From positions 310,001 to 374,000 of the forward strand of contig CBDDAA010000002.1 of assembly GCA_965224675.1 (NCBI GenBank): a stretch of DNA of 64,000 nt, written 5' to 3'. The notes below the pieces were generated by a model. That model had not been told where the DNA came from. It saw nothing but the letters and a program-made list of their open reading frames with translations, and did no database searches. A program made the position numbers and the translations under genes. Shown here piece after piece: positions 1 to 8,641 of the stretch; the stretch's first letter is position 1; every line of letters starts with the position of its first letter. The DNA comes from UBA7957 sp965224675 (GTDB lineage: Bacteria > Pseudomonadota > Gammaproteobacteria > Granulosicoccales > Granulosicoccaceae).

Positions 1-121
1 GATGACCCGGGGTATCTATTGTTTGCAAAGTATTGAAATCCAATAGAGTCTATTATAACCAGTACACAGGTTACTTCAAATTATCGACCTCAAGAAACGC
101 AGTGCGCCTATAATTAATAAT

Positions 122-661
122 ATGAATCCCGATAATCCTTTAGATAAAAGCGATAAGGCACTATTTTTAAGCGCGATAGGGGAAATTAAACCTATCCGTC
201 ATCGCCATGTTATTCCAGAAAAAATACGTCCCGAAGCCTCTATACGCAAACAACTCGAAGACGATAATCAAGTAATGGAGGAGTTGTTGTCGAACCCCGA
301 TAACCTTGATTTACTCGATACGGGTGAACATTTGGCCTATACCCGTTCCGGCGTTCAGAATGCGGTACTTAGGAAGCTAAGATCAGGAGGTTATTCCTTG
401 CAAAGCGAACTTGATTTGCACGGATTAAGTCGAGATCAGGCTCGTGCTGAAATTGTTAAATTTATCCAACAATGCCGTGAACGAGGTAAATACTGTGTAC
501 GTATTATCCATGGCAAAGGACGTAAAAACACATTCAATGCGCCCGTATTAAAACCAGCTGTTAATCATTGGCTACAACAGCACAAGTGGGTAATGGCTTT
601 TTGTTCTGCACCTTCACACGATGGTGGAACTGGCGCAGTCTATGTTCTACTAAGGAAGTAA
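122..661 (+). CDS. Smr-domain protein (SmrA-like putative DNA endonuclease)
   Basis: The C-terminal half (about residues 92-178) is an Smr domain, the small MutS-related fold that nicks or binds nucleic acid. Visible family motifs are DLHG at residues 98-101, HGKG at 130-133 and the GGTGAVYVLL strand near 168-177. The basic, charged N-terminal 90 residues match the extension of the stand-alone SmrA/YdaL proteins of gammaproteobacteria. Length (179 aa) is normal for that group. There is no strong ribosome binding site before the ATG, and no neighbour gene on the same strand is close enough to suggest an operon. The family assignment is firm. The nuclease activity and its cellular substrate are inferred from the family. 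Confidence 0.88.
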   Translation: MNPDNPLDKSDKALFLSAIGEIKPIRHRHVIPEKIRPEASIRKQLEDDNQVMEELLSNPDNLDLLDTGEHLAYTRSGVQNAVLRKLRSGGYSLQSELDLHGLSRDQARAEIVKFIQQCRERGKYCVRIIHGKGRKNTFNAPVLKPAVNHWLQQHKWVMAFCSAPSHDGGTGAVYVLLRK

Positions 662-1017
662 TGCAGTTAGTGTGTATCATTAAGTAATGAGCCTCAATTA
701 TTATCAGGAAAATACGTTACGTATTTAATAAGGTATTCTCAGTCAATTGTCTCTACACACCCAAACAGATTAAATCAGATAATTCACAAGGGGAACGGCT
801 TAGAAAATTCAAGTGGTAATGGGCCAAGAGCCTAGTACTCCGTCAACGTAGGATTGATGTCAATTTAAATACGGATAGTACAAACGGATCATGCAACACA
901 ATAGTTGCCCTAATTTAACGGAAATCAGTAAAAATATAAGTTAGAATGATTCCGCCGTTGCGGGTCCTTTTCTTTTAAGAACCTCTTGTCGTTGTCCAAA
1001 ATGAGTTGATTTTCACT
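662..1017. other. Intergenic stretch without recognisable gene
   Basis: About 355 bases between the Smr gene and the MepK-like gene. I see no open frame with coding character, no tRNA and no strong hairpin. It presumably carries the promoter of the downstream gene, but no convincing -35/-10 pair was identified. Confidence 0.5.
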
Positions 1018-1563
1018 ATGGTTGTATTAGATCGCAGACACTTTCTAGGTCTGGCCCTATCAGCGGGTTTAGGTATAAATTTTAGTTCAGCGGCACAAGC
1101 TGGCTTCCTGAAAGAAGACCGACGCTTGTATCTCAAAAACATGCACACTGATGAAAAAGTTGATCTTATCTATTGGGCAAACGGGAAATACTTACCTGAA
1201 TCAATTGCTTCCATCAGTCATTTGCTTAGAGATCACCGTCGAAACGAAATCCTTCCTATTGATATCTCTCTGATTGACAGCCTTTACAAAATACATTCAT
1301 TTGTAAGTGCACCTTACGGTATTGAGGTATATTCCGGGTACAGGTCACCAAAAACCAACCAAGTTCTTAGAAGGATAAACAAAAGTGTCGCAAGAAAGAG
1401 TTATCATATGGTTGGAAAAGCAGTCGATATTCGCATACCGGGAGTAAAGCTCTCGACAGTGAAAAAAGCGGCGATATCACTGAAGCTTGGTGGTGTAGGG
1501 TACTATAAAAAATCAGGATTTATTCACATCGATACAGGAAGGGTTCGGCAATGGGGTTCATAG
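1018..1563 (+). CDS. MepK/YcbK-like murein endopeptidase (DUF882, peptidase M15 fold), Tat-exported
   Basis: This is a periplasmic peptidoglycan hydrolase of the MepK/YcbK family, zinc enzymes that cut peptide cross-links in the wall. The N-terminus has a twin-arginine signal (RRHFLG at residues 6-11, then a hydrophobic stretch ending near AQA). The mature part carries SGYRS at 106-110 and the metal ligands H130, D137 (within SYHxxGxAxD) and H170 in HIDTG. The open frame extends upstream to a TTG at 1006, but the ATG at 1018 puts the RR motif at the usual distance from the start, so I use it. Length (181 aa) is close to E. coli MepK. It stands alone, convergent with murI, which is also a wall gene. 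Confidence 0.88.
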   Translation: MVVLDRRHFLGLALSAGLGINFSSAAQAGFLKEDRRLYLKNMHTDEKVDLIYWANGKYLPESIASISHLLRDHRRNEILPIDISLIDSLYKIHSFVSAPYGIEVYSGYRSPKTNQVLRRINKSVARKSYHMVGKAVDIRIPGVKLSTVKKAAISLKLGGVGYYKKSGFIHIDTGRVRQWGS

Positions 1564-1645
1564 CCTCCATCCTGATATCAAGTAATTTCCTTCTGTATTA
1601 TATCAGATAATACAATGGCAATAGACTGCGGGTTAGTATTTGATG

Positions 1646-2464
1646 TTACGGCCAATACGCGAGGTGAGTAAATCCCATTTTCTTTAGAAAAGGCTTCATA
1701 TCAATGGGTAGCGCTTGTCGGCCAGTAAAGAAGACTGCATCTTCTTCTATAGGTCTTGTACCCATTTTTGTACTGATCGCATCTTTCTCTAAAACCTTAA
1801 TCAAGTGACGTGCTACGGGTAGCGCTGGATCTAGCCAACTGACAACGAAAGCAAGTTCTCTCTCCAGCTCTAACTGAAGAATTGGGTAGTGTGTACACCC
1901 CATAACAATTACATCCATCCTGATAAAATCAGGATCCTGAGGCAAGACAAGCGCGGAGCGCAATCGCTCACTATCGATCACTCGACCACGCGCTTTTTCC
2001 TCTGCCAGTAAGGCCAAATCCGGGCACCCAATTCGAAACACCTGACAATCTGTCAGGAAGTCAGCAATTAAATCATCAATATATCTGCGATGCACTGTAC
2101 CTTCTGTTGCCAGGAGTCCAACTACACGCGTTTTGGAGCTCTCACCTGCCGTTTTAATTGGCGGAACCACGCCTATAAATGGAACAGAAAACGCCTTACG
2201 TAATATATTCAAGACAAGTGTACTGGCTGTATTGCAGGCAATGACCACAGCATCAAATTCATACAAACCAAGTGCCTGTTCTACAAGCATGAAAACGCGC
2301 TTAGTGAGAAAATCTGCGTCCATTTCTCCATAGGGGAAGTATGCATTGTCAGAAATATAGCTAACCGAAATACTTCCACTAAGCTTTCTGATTGCTTTTA
2401 CTACGGTCATCCCCCCTATTCCCGAATCAAGAACCAGAATGGAATTACATCTATCGTAGCGCAT
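1646..2464 (-). CDS. murI: Glutamate racemase
   Basis: Converts L-glutamate to D-glutamate for peptidoglycan stem peptides in the cytoplasm. The protein is 272 aa, the usual length. The two-cysteine cofactor-independent mechanism is supported by DSG at residues 13-15, the first catalytic Cys in ACNTAST (C77) and the second in GCTHYPIL near residue 190. The ATG at 2464 is directly followed by the conserved N-terminal strand. It lies 12 bases downstream of the histidine kinase gene on the same strand, so it could be co-transcribed with the sortase two-component system. Whether that linkage is functional is not known. Confidence 0.95.
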   Translation of the reverse strand: MRYDRCNSILVLDSGIGGMTVVKAIRKLSGSISVSYISDNAYFPYGEMDADFLTKRVFMLVEQALGLYEFDAVVIACNTASTLVLNILRKAFSVPFIGVVPPIKTAGESSKTRVVGLLATEGTVHRRYIDDLIADFLTDCQVFRIGCPDLALLAEEKARGRVIDSERLRSALVLPQDPDFIRMDVIVMGCTHYPILQLELERELAFVVSWLDPALPVARHLIKVLEKDAISTKMGTRPIEEDAVFFTGRQALPIDMKPFLKKMGFTHLAYWP

Positions 2465-2476
2465 TATTACAGTCCT

Positions 2477-4594
2477 TCATGGCCTGAACAATATTCTAAA
2501 AACAACCCCTTCGCCATCAGATCTATTTTCTGCTGCAAATTGCGCACAATGTATCTCGGCAATTAATCTCACTATATACAGTCCCATGCCAAGATGCGGA
2601 TTATCATCCTTTATATTTCGTTGGCTCACCATAGGTTCAAATAATTGTTCTTTAATGGATTTCGGCAGTTGTTTACCCTGATTGAAAACTGTCAAACAAA
2701 CCCCATCTTCGCCATTCATCAAACCCAACTCAATTCGTCCGCCATGTGGGGAGAAATCCACCGCATTTGAAACCAGTTTATCAAGCATCAGTTGCATTAA
2801 CTCAGGTGATACATTCATTATTACGGAGTCATTGCCAGCTTGGTTATTAAATTCGATGATCCTTTGTTTATATATGTCTTGATACATGTGTGTTATTTCA
2901 GCCAACCAAGATACAAAGTCGAGGGTTTCAAACTCAGCGCTTTGCAACGCCTGCTCCAGGTTGTTTGCCTCACTGAGAGATCGGATTAAACCTTGTAGGC
3001 GTTTCGCTCCCTTCTGCGCACGTTGTATAAATAGTTTATCTTGAATGGATAACGTCTGAACAGAAATACTTTCAAGCGAAGTTGAAACTACCGCAAGCGG
3101 TGTTCGCAACTCATGTGACAATTTTGAGGCAAGCGTTTGTAAGTATGCAGTATAGGATGACAATCTTTGCAACAGATCAGAGATATTACGGGATAAATCA
3201 CCGATTTCATCCTTGGCGGCAATTCCCGGTATATTTGTTGAGAGTCGCCCGTCATTATGTAAAGCCAGAGTTGTAGCATTGCTTATTTTTCTAATTCGAA
3301 TTGATAGCCAGCTGGCATAAAAAAATAATCCAGCAATCACAGCAATGATCAGAAAAAATAAAACACCCGACAACCGTACCAACGTGCTGCTTATCACTAC
3401 ATTAATCGATTCATCAGCAACCTCGTTGAGTAGGAAACCGTGACTTGTATTTCCATCAATGAGGGCAGAAAGATTTCCAATAACGACCCCCTGTGCAATC
3501 TGATAACGGCCGCTTTTTACATCACCATCGACTTGTAAATCAACACCTGATGTAACCAGGCGATGAGATCCCGCCAAACGATAGGGTGAATGATTCTCAA
3601 TTGGTCCATGGTCACGCAACAGATAGTTAAACACCCGATATAATAATGCATCAGTAAAGCCAGCAGTTAGTGGGTTAACCAGACCTTTATCGGTGGGTAT
3701 TTCCTGCAACCGATTCACATCTGCCAACAGCCAACCATCAGCGTCGAAAACCCTTAGCCTGGTGCCCATAGCAGTTAAAGGCTCCATTAGTTTTACTAGA
3801 TCCTTTGACTGGTACCTGAGTCTGCCCTGTAACCTGACTTCAACCGGATCTACTGTTCCAATCCAGATATCACTGTCAGCAATCCCGGGTTCATCGACAT
3901 CAATCAACGAAAAACCAAAACCACTGCCGTTAGCGGGCAAAGGAACGCTTAACTCTATTGAATAACCTGATTGCGTAGTTTCCAAGAAAGACGAAATGCT
4001 CGATGCTGGCAAATATAGCTCTTCTCCTTCATGCTCAGACACAAGCACAAAGGCATTGATAGTTCCAGGCGCAATCGCTCGAATTACGTAACGTTTAAAG
4101 CCCTCTTCTGCTGCAAAATAAAGCTCCAACCGATCACCACTGGCAAAGCTGCCGGAATTGGGATCATGAAATAATAATGCGTTGTCTTCAATTTCAAAAT
4201 GTAAATACAGGTGGCTGTTTGATACAGCACTTCGTAAAACGACTTTAGCCAGTGTTGTCCCCGAACCGACAACTTCAGTGCTTTTGTTATCAGAATACTC
4301 ATAGTGTTGAGCGGGCTGAGTAAGGTCTGACCAATCATCGGTATAGCCATCCAATTGAACTTTATGATCTGTAGGTTGGGCAAATATATCCAATCCTGGT
4401 GTTTTCGATTTACCTAGTTTCGTACGCTCAGGACTGTGTAATATAACCGAGCTGATTGAGGCGACTCTCACGTCAAGCAGTCGCTGACTACTCTGACGTA
4501 ATACTTCTGCCATCTCACCAAAATATTTCCAGATTATAAATGGTAGAATCAAAATCAAACAGCTTGCAATAAATAGTTGAGTCCTTAGCTTCAA
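2477..4594 (-). CDS. Sensor histidine kinase of the proteobacterial dedicated sortase system
   Basis: Inner-membrane sensor kinase, 705 aa. Order of parts: one N-terminal membrane segment (residues 5-22); a large periplasmic region; a second membrane segment near 405-430; a HAMP linker; a HisKA dimerisation helix with the phospho-acceptor in SHELRTP (His about 494); a HATPase domain to the C-terminus, with the late GMGLYIVR box. The periplasmic part contains LDGYTDDW near residue 80 and a later SGDRLELYF, the signature of a CBM9/DOMON-like beta-sandwich. That suggests a saccharide or wall-derived ligand (inference). The gene overlaps the response regulator by 4 bases (ATGA), so the two are translationally coupled. 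Its position beside a class GN sortase and its target matches the marine sortase histidine kinase family. Confidence 0.88.
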   Translation of the reverse strand: MKLRTQLFIASCLILILPFIIWKYFGEMAEVLRQSSQRLLDVRVASISSVILHSPERTKLGKSKTPGLDIFAQPTDHKVQLDGYTDDWSDLTQPAQHYEYSDNKSTEVVGSGTTLAKVVLRSAVSNSHLYLHFEIEDNALLFHDPNSGSFASGDRLELYFAAEEGFKRYVIRAIAPGTINAFVLVSEHEGEELYLPASSISSFLETTQSGYSIELSVPLPANGSGFGFSLIDVDEPGIADSDIWIGTVDPVEVRLQGRLRYQSKDLVKLMEPLTAMGTRLRVFDADGWLLADVNRLQEIPTDKGLVNPLTAGFTDALLYRVFNYLLRDHGPIENHSPYRLAGSHRLVTSGVDLQVDGDVKSGRYQIAQGVVIGNLSALIDGNTSHGFLLNEVADESINVVISSTLVRLSGVLFFLIIAVIAGLFFYASWLSIRIRKISNATTLALHNDGRLSTNIPGIAAKDEIGDLSRNISDLLQRLSSYTAYLQTLASKLSHELRTPLAVVSTSLESISVQTLSIQDKLFIQRAQKGAKRLQGLIRSLSEANNLEQALQSAEFETLDFVSWLAEITHMYQDIYKQRIIEFNNQAGNDSVIMNVSPELMQLMLDKLVSNAVDFSPHGGRIELGLMNGEDGVCLTVFNQGKQLPKSIKEQLFEPMVSQRNIKDDNPHLGMGLYIVRLIAEIHCAQFAAENRSDGEGVVFRILFRP

Positions 4595-5307
4595 AGTATA
4601 GGAATCTCGACCCAGCGATAACCCGCTGCATAGACCGACTGAATCGCTACAAACTCGTGATCTATAGCTACAAATTTTTTTCGAATACGTTTAATATGTG
4701 CGGTTATTGTTTGATCATCCAGCACCAAATTAGCTGCATTCATCAATTGTTGCCGGGATTTCACCTGTCCAGGATAACGCACCAGACAATGCACCAACCA
4801 AAACTCTGTTACTGTCAGCACCACAGGTTTCTGCTTCCACATAATACTCAGTCGTTCTGCATCGAGGTGAAGGTTTTTTGAAACCTCAGCGGCATTGGAA
4901 CTAATCTGTTTTTTTAACGCTTCAATACGTCGAAACAAAGCACTTATGCGCGCAACGAGATGACTCAGGCTAACGTCTTTAGTCAGGTAGTCATCAGCAC
5001 CTAAGCGTAATCCCGAAATTACATCCAGCTCTGAATCACGAGCGCTAAGAAATATTATAGGCAATATGGGGGCTTGGGCACGCAGATTCCTGCATAACTC
5101 AAAACCTCCTTCATATTCATTGCCAAGGCCGACATCGATAATCACAAGATCAGGCAATCCACTTGAAAACAAACGCTCTGCTTGCTCTCTATTTTCATAA
5201 CAATCAATTTGATAGCCACATTTACTCAGAGCCAGGCGGTAGTTTTCACGCAAATCCTCATCATCCTCAACCAAAGCGATGGTCTTGTGGGTCGATTCGT
5301 TGGTCAT
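4591..5307 (-). CDS. Response regulator of the dedicated sortase system (OmpR-like)
   Basis: DNA-binding response regulator, 238 aa. The receiver domain (residues 8-125) has the acidic pair in EDDED, the phospho-acceptor D58 in IIDVG and the conserved K110 in LTKD. The C-terminal winged helix (about 145-235) contains a typical recognition region (DDQTITAHIKRIRKKF). It is first in a leftward operon with the kinase and divergent from the sortase target. The shared upstream region, about 110 bases, is the natural place for its operator, but I could not pick out a repeat with confidence. Which genes it controls is inferred from position only. Confidence 0.9.
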   Translation of the reverse strand: MTNESTHKTIALVEDDEDLRENYRLALSKCGYQIDCYENREQAERLFSSGLPDLVIIDVGLGNEYEGGFELCRNLRAQAPILPIIFLSARDSELDVISGLRLGADDYLTKDVSLSHLVARISALFRRIEALKKQISSNAAEVSKNLHLDAERLSIMWKQKPVVLTVTEFWLVHCLVRYPGQVKSRQQLMNAANLVLDDQTITAHIKRIRKKFVAIDHEFVAIQSVYAAGYRWVEIPIL

Positions 5308-5416
5308 AATTTGTCATTATTCATCAGTTTTCTTACTCAATCCTGATCTCAAATGGCCAGATTTGCAGTGTTTAATACCTATATCCAATCAACTTCTTTA
5401 CACAGGATTCGAAGCT

Positions 5417-7468
5417 ATGGCCCAGTGTTTTCATCCCTCTATTCGATTAAAGCTACAGCAGTGGCTAATTATAGCAATTATCGTATTTGCAACACCTCTT
5501 TCCCGCGCTCAAACTGTGCCAGTGGATTATAAAGAAATCTCCTCTGGCACACTAATTTTAAATAGTGAGGACACTCAACATGATGCCCTGATTCTTAATT
5601 CCAAGGTCAGTATGCATATATCCGGCATAATTGCCGATGTCAGACTTTGGCAGGATTTTGAGAATAGTTCAAATAAATGGGTTGAAGGGATCTATGTATT
5701 TCCACTGCCAGCGAATGCTTCAGTACGCTCAATGAACATCCGTGTAGGCGACAGAACAATCGAAGGAAAAATCATGGAACGACATAAAGCCAAGGATCAA
5801 TACACTAAAGCCAAACGTAATGGCAAAGTTACGGGGGTTATTCACCAGGAACGTAACAATTTATTCACGGCAAAGATCGCAAACATAGCACCTGGTGAAA
5901 AGGTGAGTATTGAACTCGACTACTTTCAGACATTAGATTTAGTGAACGACGAATTTTCACTACGTTTCCCGACCACTTTAACCCCCAGATACACGCCAGA
6001 TGACAAACTCGATAGTGCGCACTTTATTGAAAATCCAATGGAAACCTTAGCCCTGATAGAAGATATAAAAGCTATCAGTCCTCCACAAAAATTAAAACTT
6101 GAAGACCCGACACCTTCAATGACGCTCCAGATTATTATCGATAGCCAGCGTCCTTTCGCCGAAATTGGCAGTCTATCGCATAATATCGAGGTTATAGAAC
6201 TGGAAGACAGGTATCTGGTGTCGTTGCAGGCGGGCAAAGCTGAAATGGATCGGGATTTTATTTTAAACTGGAAAGAATTTCCTGAAACTCACCCCAAATT
6301 AGCGGTCTATGAACAGCAATTTGACGATGAGCGCTATGCTTTGATTGTACTCTCCCCACCCCCCCTGCAAAACATTGATGACTCACCACGTGAGCTCATT
6401 TTTGTAATTGATCGCTCAGGCTCAATGGCAGGCAACTCTATCCGTGCTGCAAAAAAAGCACTAATTAACGCCCTTGACAAACTTCAACACAACGATAAAT
6501 TTAATATTATTGCCTTTAATAACCAAACCGAACAACTGTACCCCAGTGCGCAACGTGCAAATCCTGAGCAAGTGAGTAATGCGAAACGTTATATCAGTCA
6601 ACTGGTAGCGGATGGCGGAACTGAAATGCGTAGTGCATTTCAATTGGCATTAAAGGCACAGAATGAATCGTTATTGCGGCAGATTGTACTCATTACTGAC
6701 GGCAGTGTCGGCAATGAACGCGAGTTGTTGCATTTTTTGCATAACAACATTGGACACTCCCGTCTTTTTACCGTAGGAATTGGTTCGGCGCCGAACAGCT
6801 TCTTTATGCGAAAAGCGGCTAAAAACGGACGAGGTAACTTCCACTTTATACAAGACAGCAGCAACATAGAACGGGAAATATCAGCACTTTTTGATCAATT
6901 GCAATACCCGGCCATGACCTCTATCTCGATTCAAACCAATACCGGTCAAACAGAGATTTTACCTGATCCGGTTCCAGATCTTTACGCTGGCGAGACATTG
7001 GTACTCTCCGCAAAACTAACTCCCCAGGATCACCATTTACAAATCAGTGGCTCGTTGGCACGACAACCTTGGCACCAATCTGTCAGTTTCAGCGATCACT
7101 CATCAGACTCATCAGCAATTTCTAGCCTCTGGGCACGAGCAAAAATTGAACAATTAATGGAAGACCAATGGAATAAAGATGATGACAGACTACACAGAAA
7201 TAAAGTCATCGATCTCTCCATGAAACACCAAGTACTCAGTGCCTATACCAGTTTTCTTGCAGTTGAAACTACAGCCGTTAAATCTGGCTCTGATCCTTTA
7301 ATTACAGAAGCGGTAAAGAATTTGATGCCCGCAGGTAGCGAAATGATTAAGGTGAATCTACCGCAAGGGGCAACAGGTGCTAATGCCTGGGTCATGTTTA
7401 GTTTAATTGTTCTACTAATAACAGGTTTAATCTATCTGAGCACAAATCGCAGGGGAGTTAACGCATGA
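5417..7468 (+). CDS. Sortase target protein with VIT and von Willebrand A domains
   Basis: Predicted surface protein processed by the adjacent sortase. I start it at the ATG at 5417 (683 aa), because this gives a proper signal peptide ending near SRAQ and has an AGGA box about 10 bases upstream. The longer frame from 5279 would run back into the divergent regulator gene. After the signal come an inter-alpha-trypsin inhibitor (VIT) domain and a vWA domain with the MIDAS motif DRSGS. The C-terminus has the sorting signal: LPQGAT, a hydrophobic segment and a basic tail (TNRR). This layout matches the marine proteobacterial sortase target family. Its partner or ligand is unknown. It overlaps the sortase gene by 4 bases. 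Confidence 0.92.
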   Translation: MAQCFHPSIRLKLQQWLIIAIIVFATPLSRAQTVPVDYKEISSGTLILNSEDTQHDALILNSKVSMHISGIIADVRLWQDFENSSNKWVEGIYVFPLPANASVRSMNIRVGDRTIEGKIMERHKAKDQYTKAKRNGKVTGVIHQERNNLFTAKIANIAPGEKVSIELDYFQTLDLVNDEFSLRFPTTLTPRYTPDDKLDSAHFIENPMETLALIEDIKAISPPQKLKLEDPTPSMTLQIIIDSQRPFAEIGSLSHNIEVIELEDRYLVSLQAGKAEMDRDFILNWKEFPETHPKLAVYEQQFDDERYALIVLSPPPLQNIDDSPRELIFVIDRSGSMAGNSIRAAKKALINALDKLQHNDKFNIIAFNNQTEQLYPSAQRANPEQVSNAKRYISQLVADGGTEMRSAFQLALKAQNESLLRQIVLITDGSVGNERELLHFLHNNIGHSRLFTVGIGSAPNSFFMRKAAKNGRGNFHFIQDSSNIEREISALFDQLQYPAMTSISIQTNTGQTEILPDPVPDLYAGETLVLSAKLTPQDHHLQISGSLARQPWHQSVSFSDHSSDSSAISSLWARAKIEQLMEDQWNKDDDRLHRNKVIDLSMKHQVLSAYTSFLAVETTAVKSGSDPLITEAVKNLMPAGSEMIKVNLPQGATGANAWVMFSLIVLLITGLIYLSTNRRGVNA

Positions 7469-8091
7469 AAACAACGCATAGTATGCTCCTGATTTTTACA
7501 TTATTGGCAGTAGTCGCCTTATTAAAAGGTGGCTATATCCATCTCAAAGCGCAACTCGCCCAGCATTTACTCGAATATGCCTGGTCACACAGTATTGCAA
7601 GTCAACGCGCACAAAAACCCTGGCCTTGGGCAGATACAAAAGCGGTGGCCAAATTAAGCATCCCCCGACAAAATATTGAGATTGTTGTACTAGATGGAAT
7701 GAGCGGTGAATCCATGGCATTTGGACCGGCCATGGAGAAATCTGCATACGCCCCTAATAATACAAATCGGATCATCGGTGGGCACAGAGACACACATATG
7801 CAATTTATGCAAAAACTGGAAACTGGAGAATTAATAAAACTGGAATCAATTCGTGGAAATACGGAATACTTTGTTATTGAGCAGACATTTGTATCTAATG
7901 AGCAAACAGAAGAATTTCTGATCGATGCTGCTGCAGGGTTACTTGTTCTTGTTACTTGTTATCCATTTGACGCATTGCTTGCAGGTAGCCCATTAAGATA
8001 TATTGCAATCGCCAGTCCGGTTTTTACTAATAAGCAGATTACAATGGATAACCCTCTGCCTATCAATGAAAGACTCAGGAGCGATGCATAA
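7465..8091 (+). CDS. Class GN sortase
   Basis: Membrane-anchored cysteine transpeptidase of the Gram-negative sortase class, 208 aa. One N-terminal membrane segment (residues 6-22) is followed by the sortase barrel. The catalytic set is visible: H107 in GGHRDTH, C165 in LVTCYPF and R178 in SPLRY. Start overlaps the stop of the target gene (ATGA), so enzyme and substrate are translationally coupled. The last 17 bases overlap the convergent lipoprotein gene. By family, it cleaves the LPxxx motif of its one neighbour target. What it joins the target to in an organism with an outer membrane is not established. Confidence 0.94.
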   Translation: MKTTHSMLLIFTLLAVVALLKGGYIHLKAQLAQHLLEYAWSHSIASQRAQKPWPWADTKAVAKLSIPRQNIEIVVLDGMSGESMAFGPAMEKSAYAPNNTNRIIGGHRDTHMQFMQKLETGELIKLESIRGNTEYFVIEQTFVSNEQTEEFLIDAAAGLLVLVTCYPFDALLAGSPLRYIAIASPVFTNKQITMDNPLPINERLRSDA

Positions 8092-8641
8092 CCTTATTAC
8101 CCTGCGTATTCTCTTCGAGTAAGTCCAATGGCACAATACGTATCTGTATAGTGCCTTGCTTTACCATCAGTACGGCATCTCTAGCACCCACCCACTTGCT
8201 CATGGTGCCTTGCTTTTCCACTTTAAGATTCAAATTTGTAGATAAATTTGTCGCGATTTTCTCCATTGAGCCATCATCTCCAGCTTCCAATTCTATATCC
8301 ATCTGTTGTAGATGAGCATCCAGGAAAAAGTAAATTATCTTTAAAACTTTTTGACCACTCATTTCTATCCCCTGCGGCTCTACGAATATACAGGTCTGCT
8401 CCGATGATGCCATTTTATTGCGTGAATTGGCTACTTTCCTTGAGTGACACTCGGGTTCTTGTTTAAGCTGAGCGCTTGCCTGCTCCAACACCAACCGTTG
8501 ACTATCGCCGATATGAACATTACCGATCGAAAATCGTTGTGAATCCTGCATTAAACGCAAAGCGTGACTATCTGCCATACAGCCTCCAGCAAACAAAATA
8601 ATGAATGCTAAACTATGAATAGACCCTGGTCTCATAAACAT
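8075..8641 (-). CDS. Hypothetical lipoprotein
   Basis: I do not recognise this 188-aa protein. It has a lipoprotein signal: hydrophobic residues followed by the lipobox FAGGC (Cys about residue 21). The mature part is polar with two further Cys residues (in PECHS and QTCIF) that could form a disulfide. A later segment, VGARDAVLMVKQGTIQIRIV, looks like beta structure. The gene starts one base into the stop of the upstream protease (TAATG), so the two are coupled and may work together, for example as an inhibitor, chaperone or localisation partner (speculation). A second possible start is the Met at residue 3. It runs 17 bases into the end of the sortase gene from the opposite strand. Confidence 0.7.
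   Translation of the reverse strand: MFMRPGSIHSLAFIILFAGGCMADSHALRLMQDSQRFSIGNVHIGDSQRLVLEQASAQLKQEPECHSRKVANSRNKMASSEQTCIFVEPQGIEMSGQKVLKIIYFFLDAHLQQMDIELEAGDDGSMEKIATNLSTNLNLKVEKQGTMSKWVGARDAVLMVKQGTIQIRIVPLDLLEENTQGNKVMHRS

Noticed and set aside
5279..5416. Longer N-terminus for the sortase target from the ATG at 5279
   Set aside because: It would overlap the divergent regulator gene and put the signal peptide 46 residues inside the protein.
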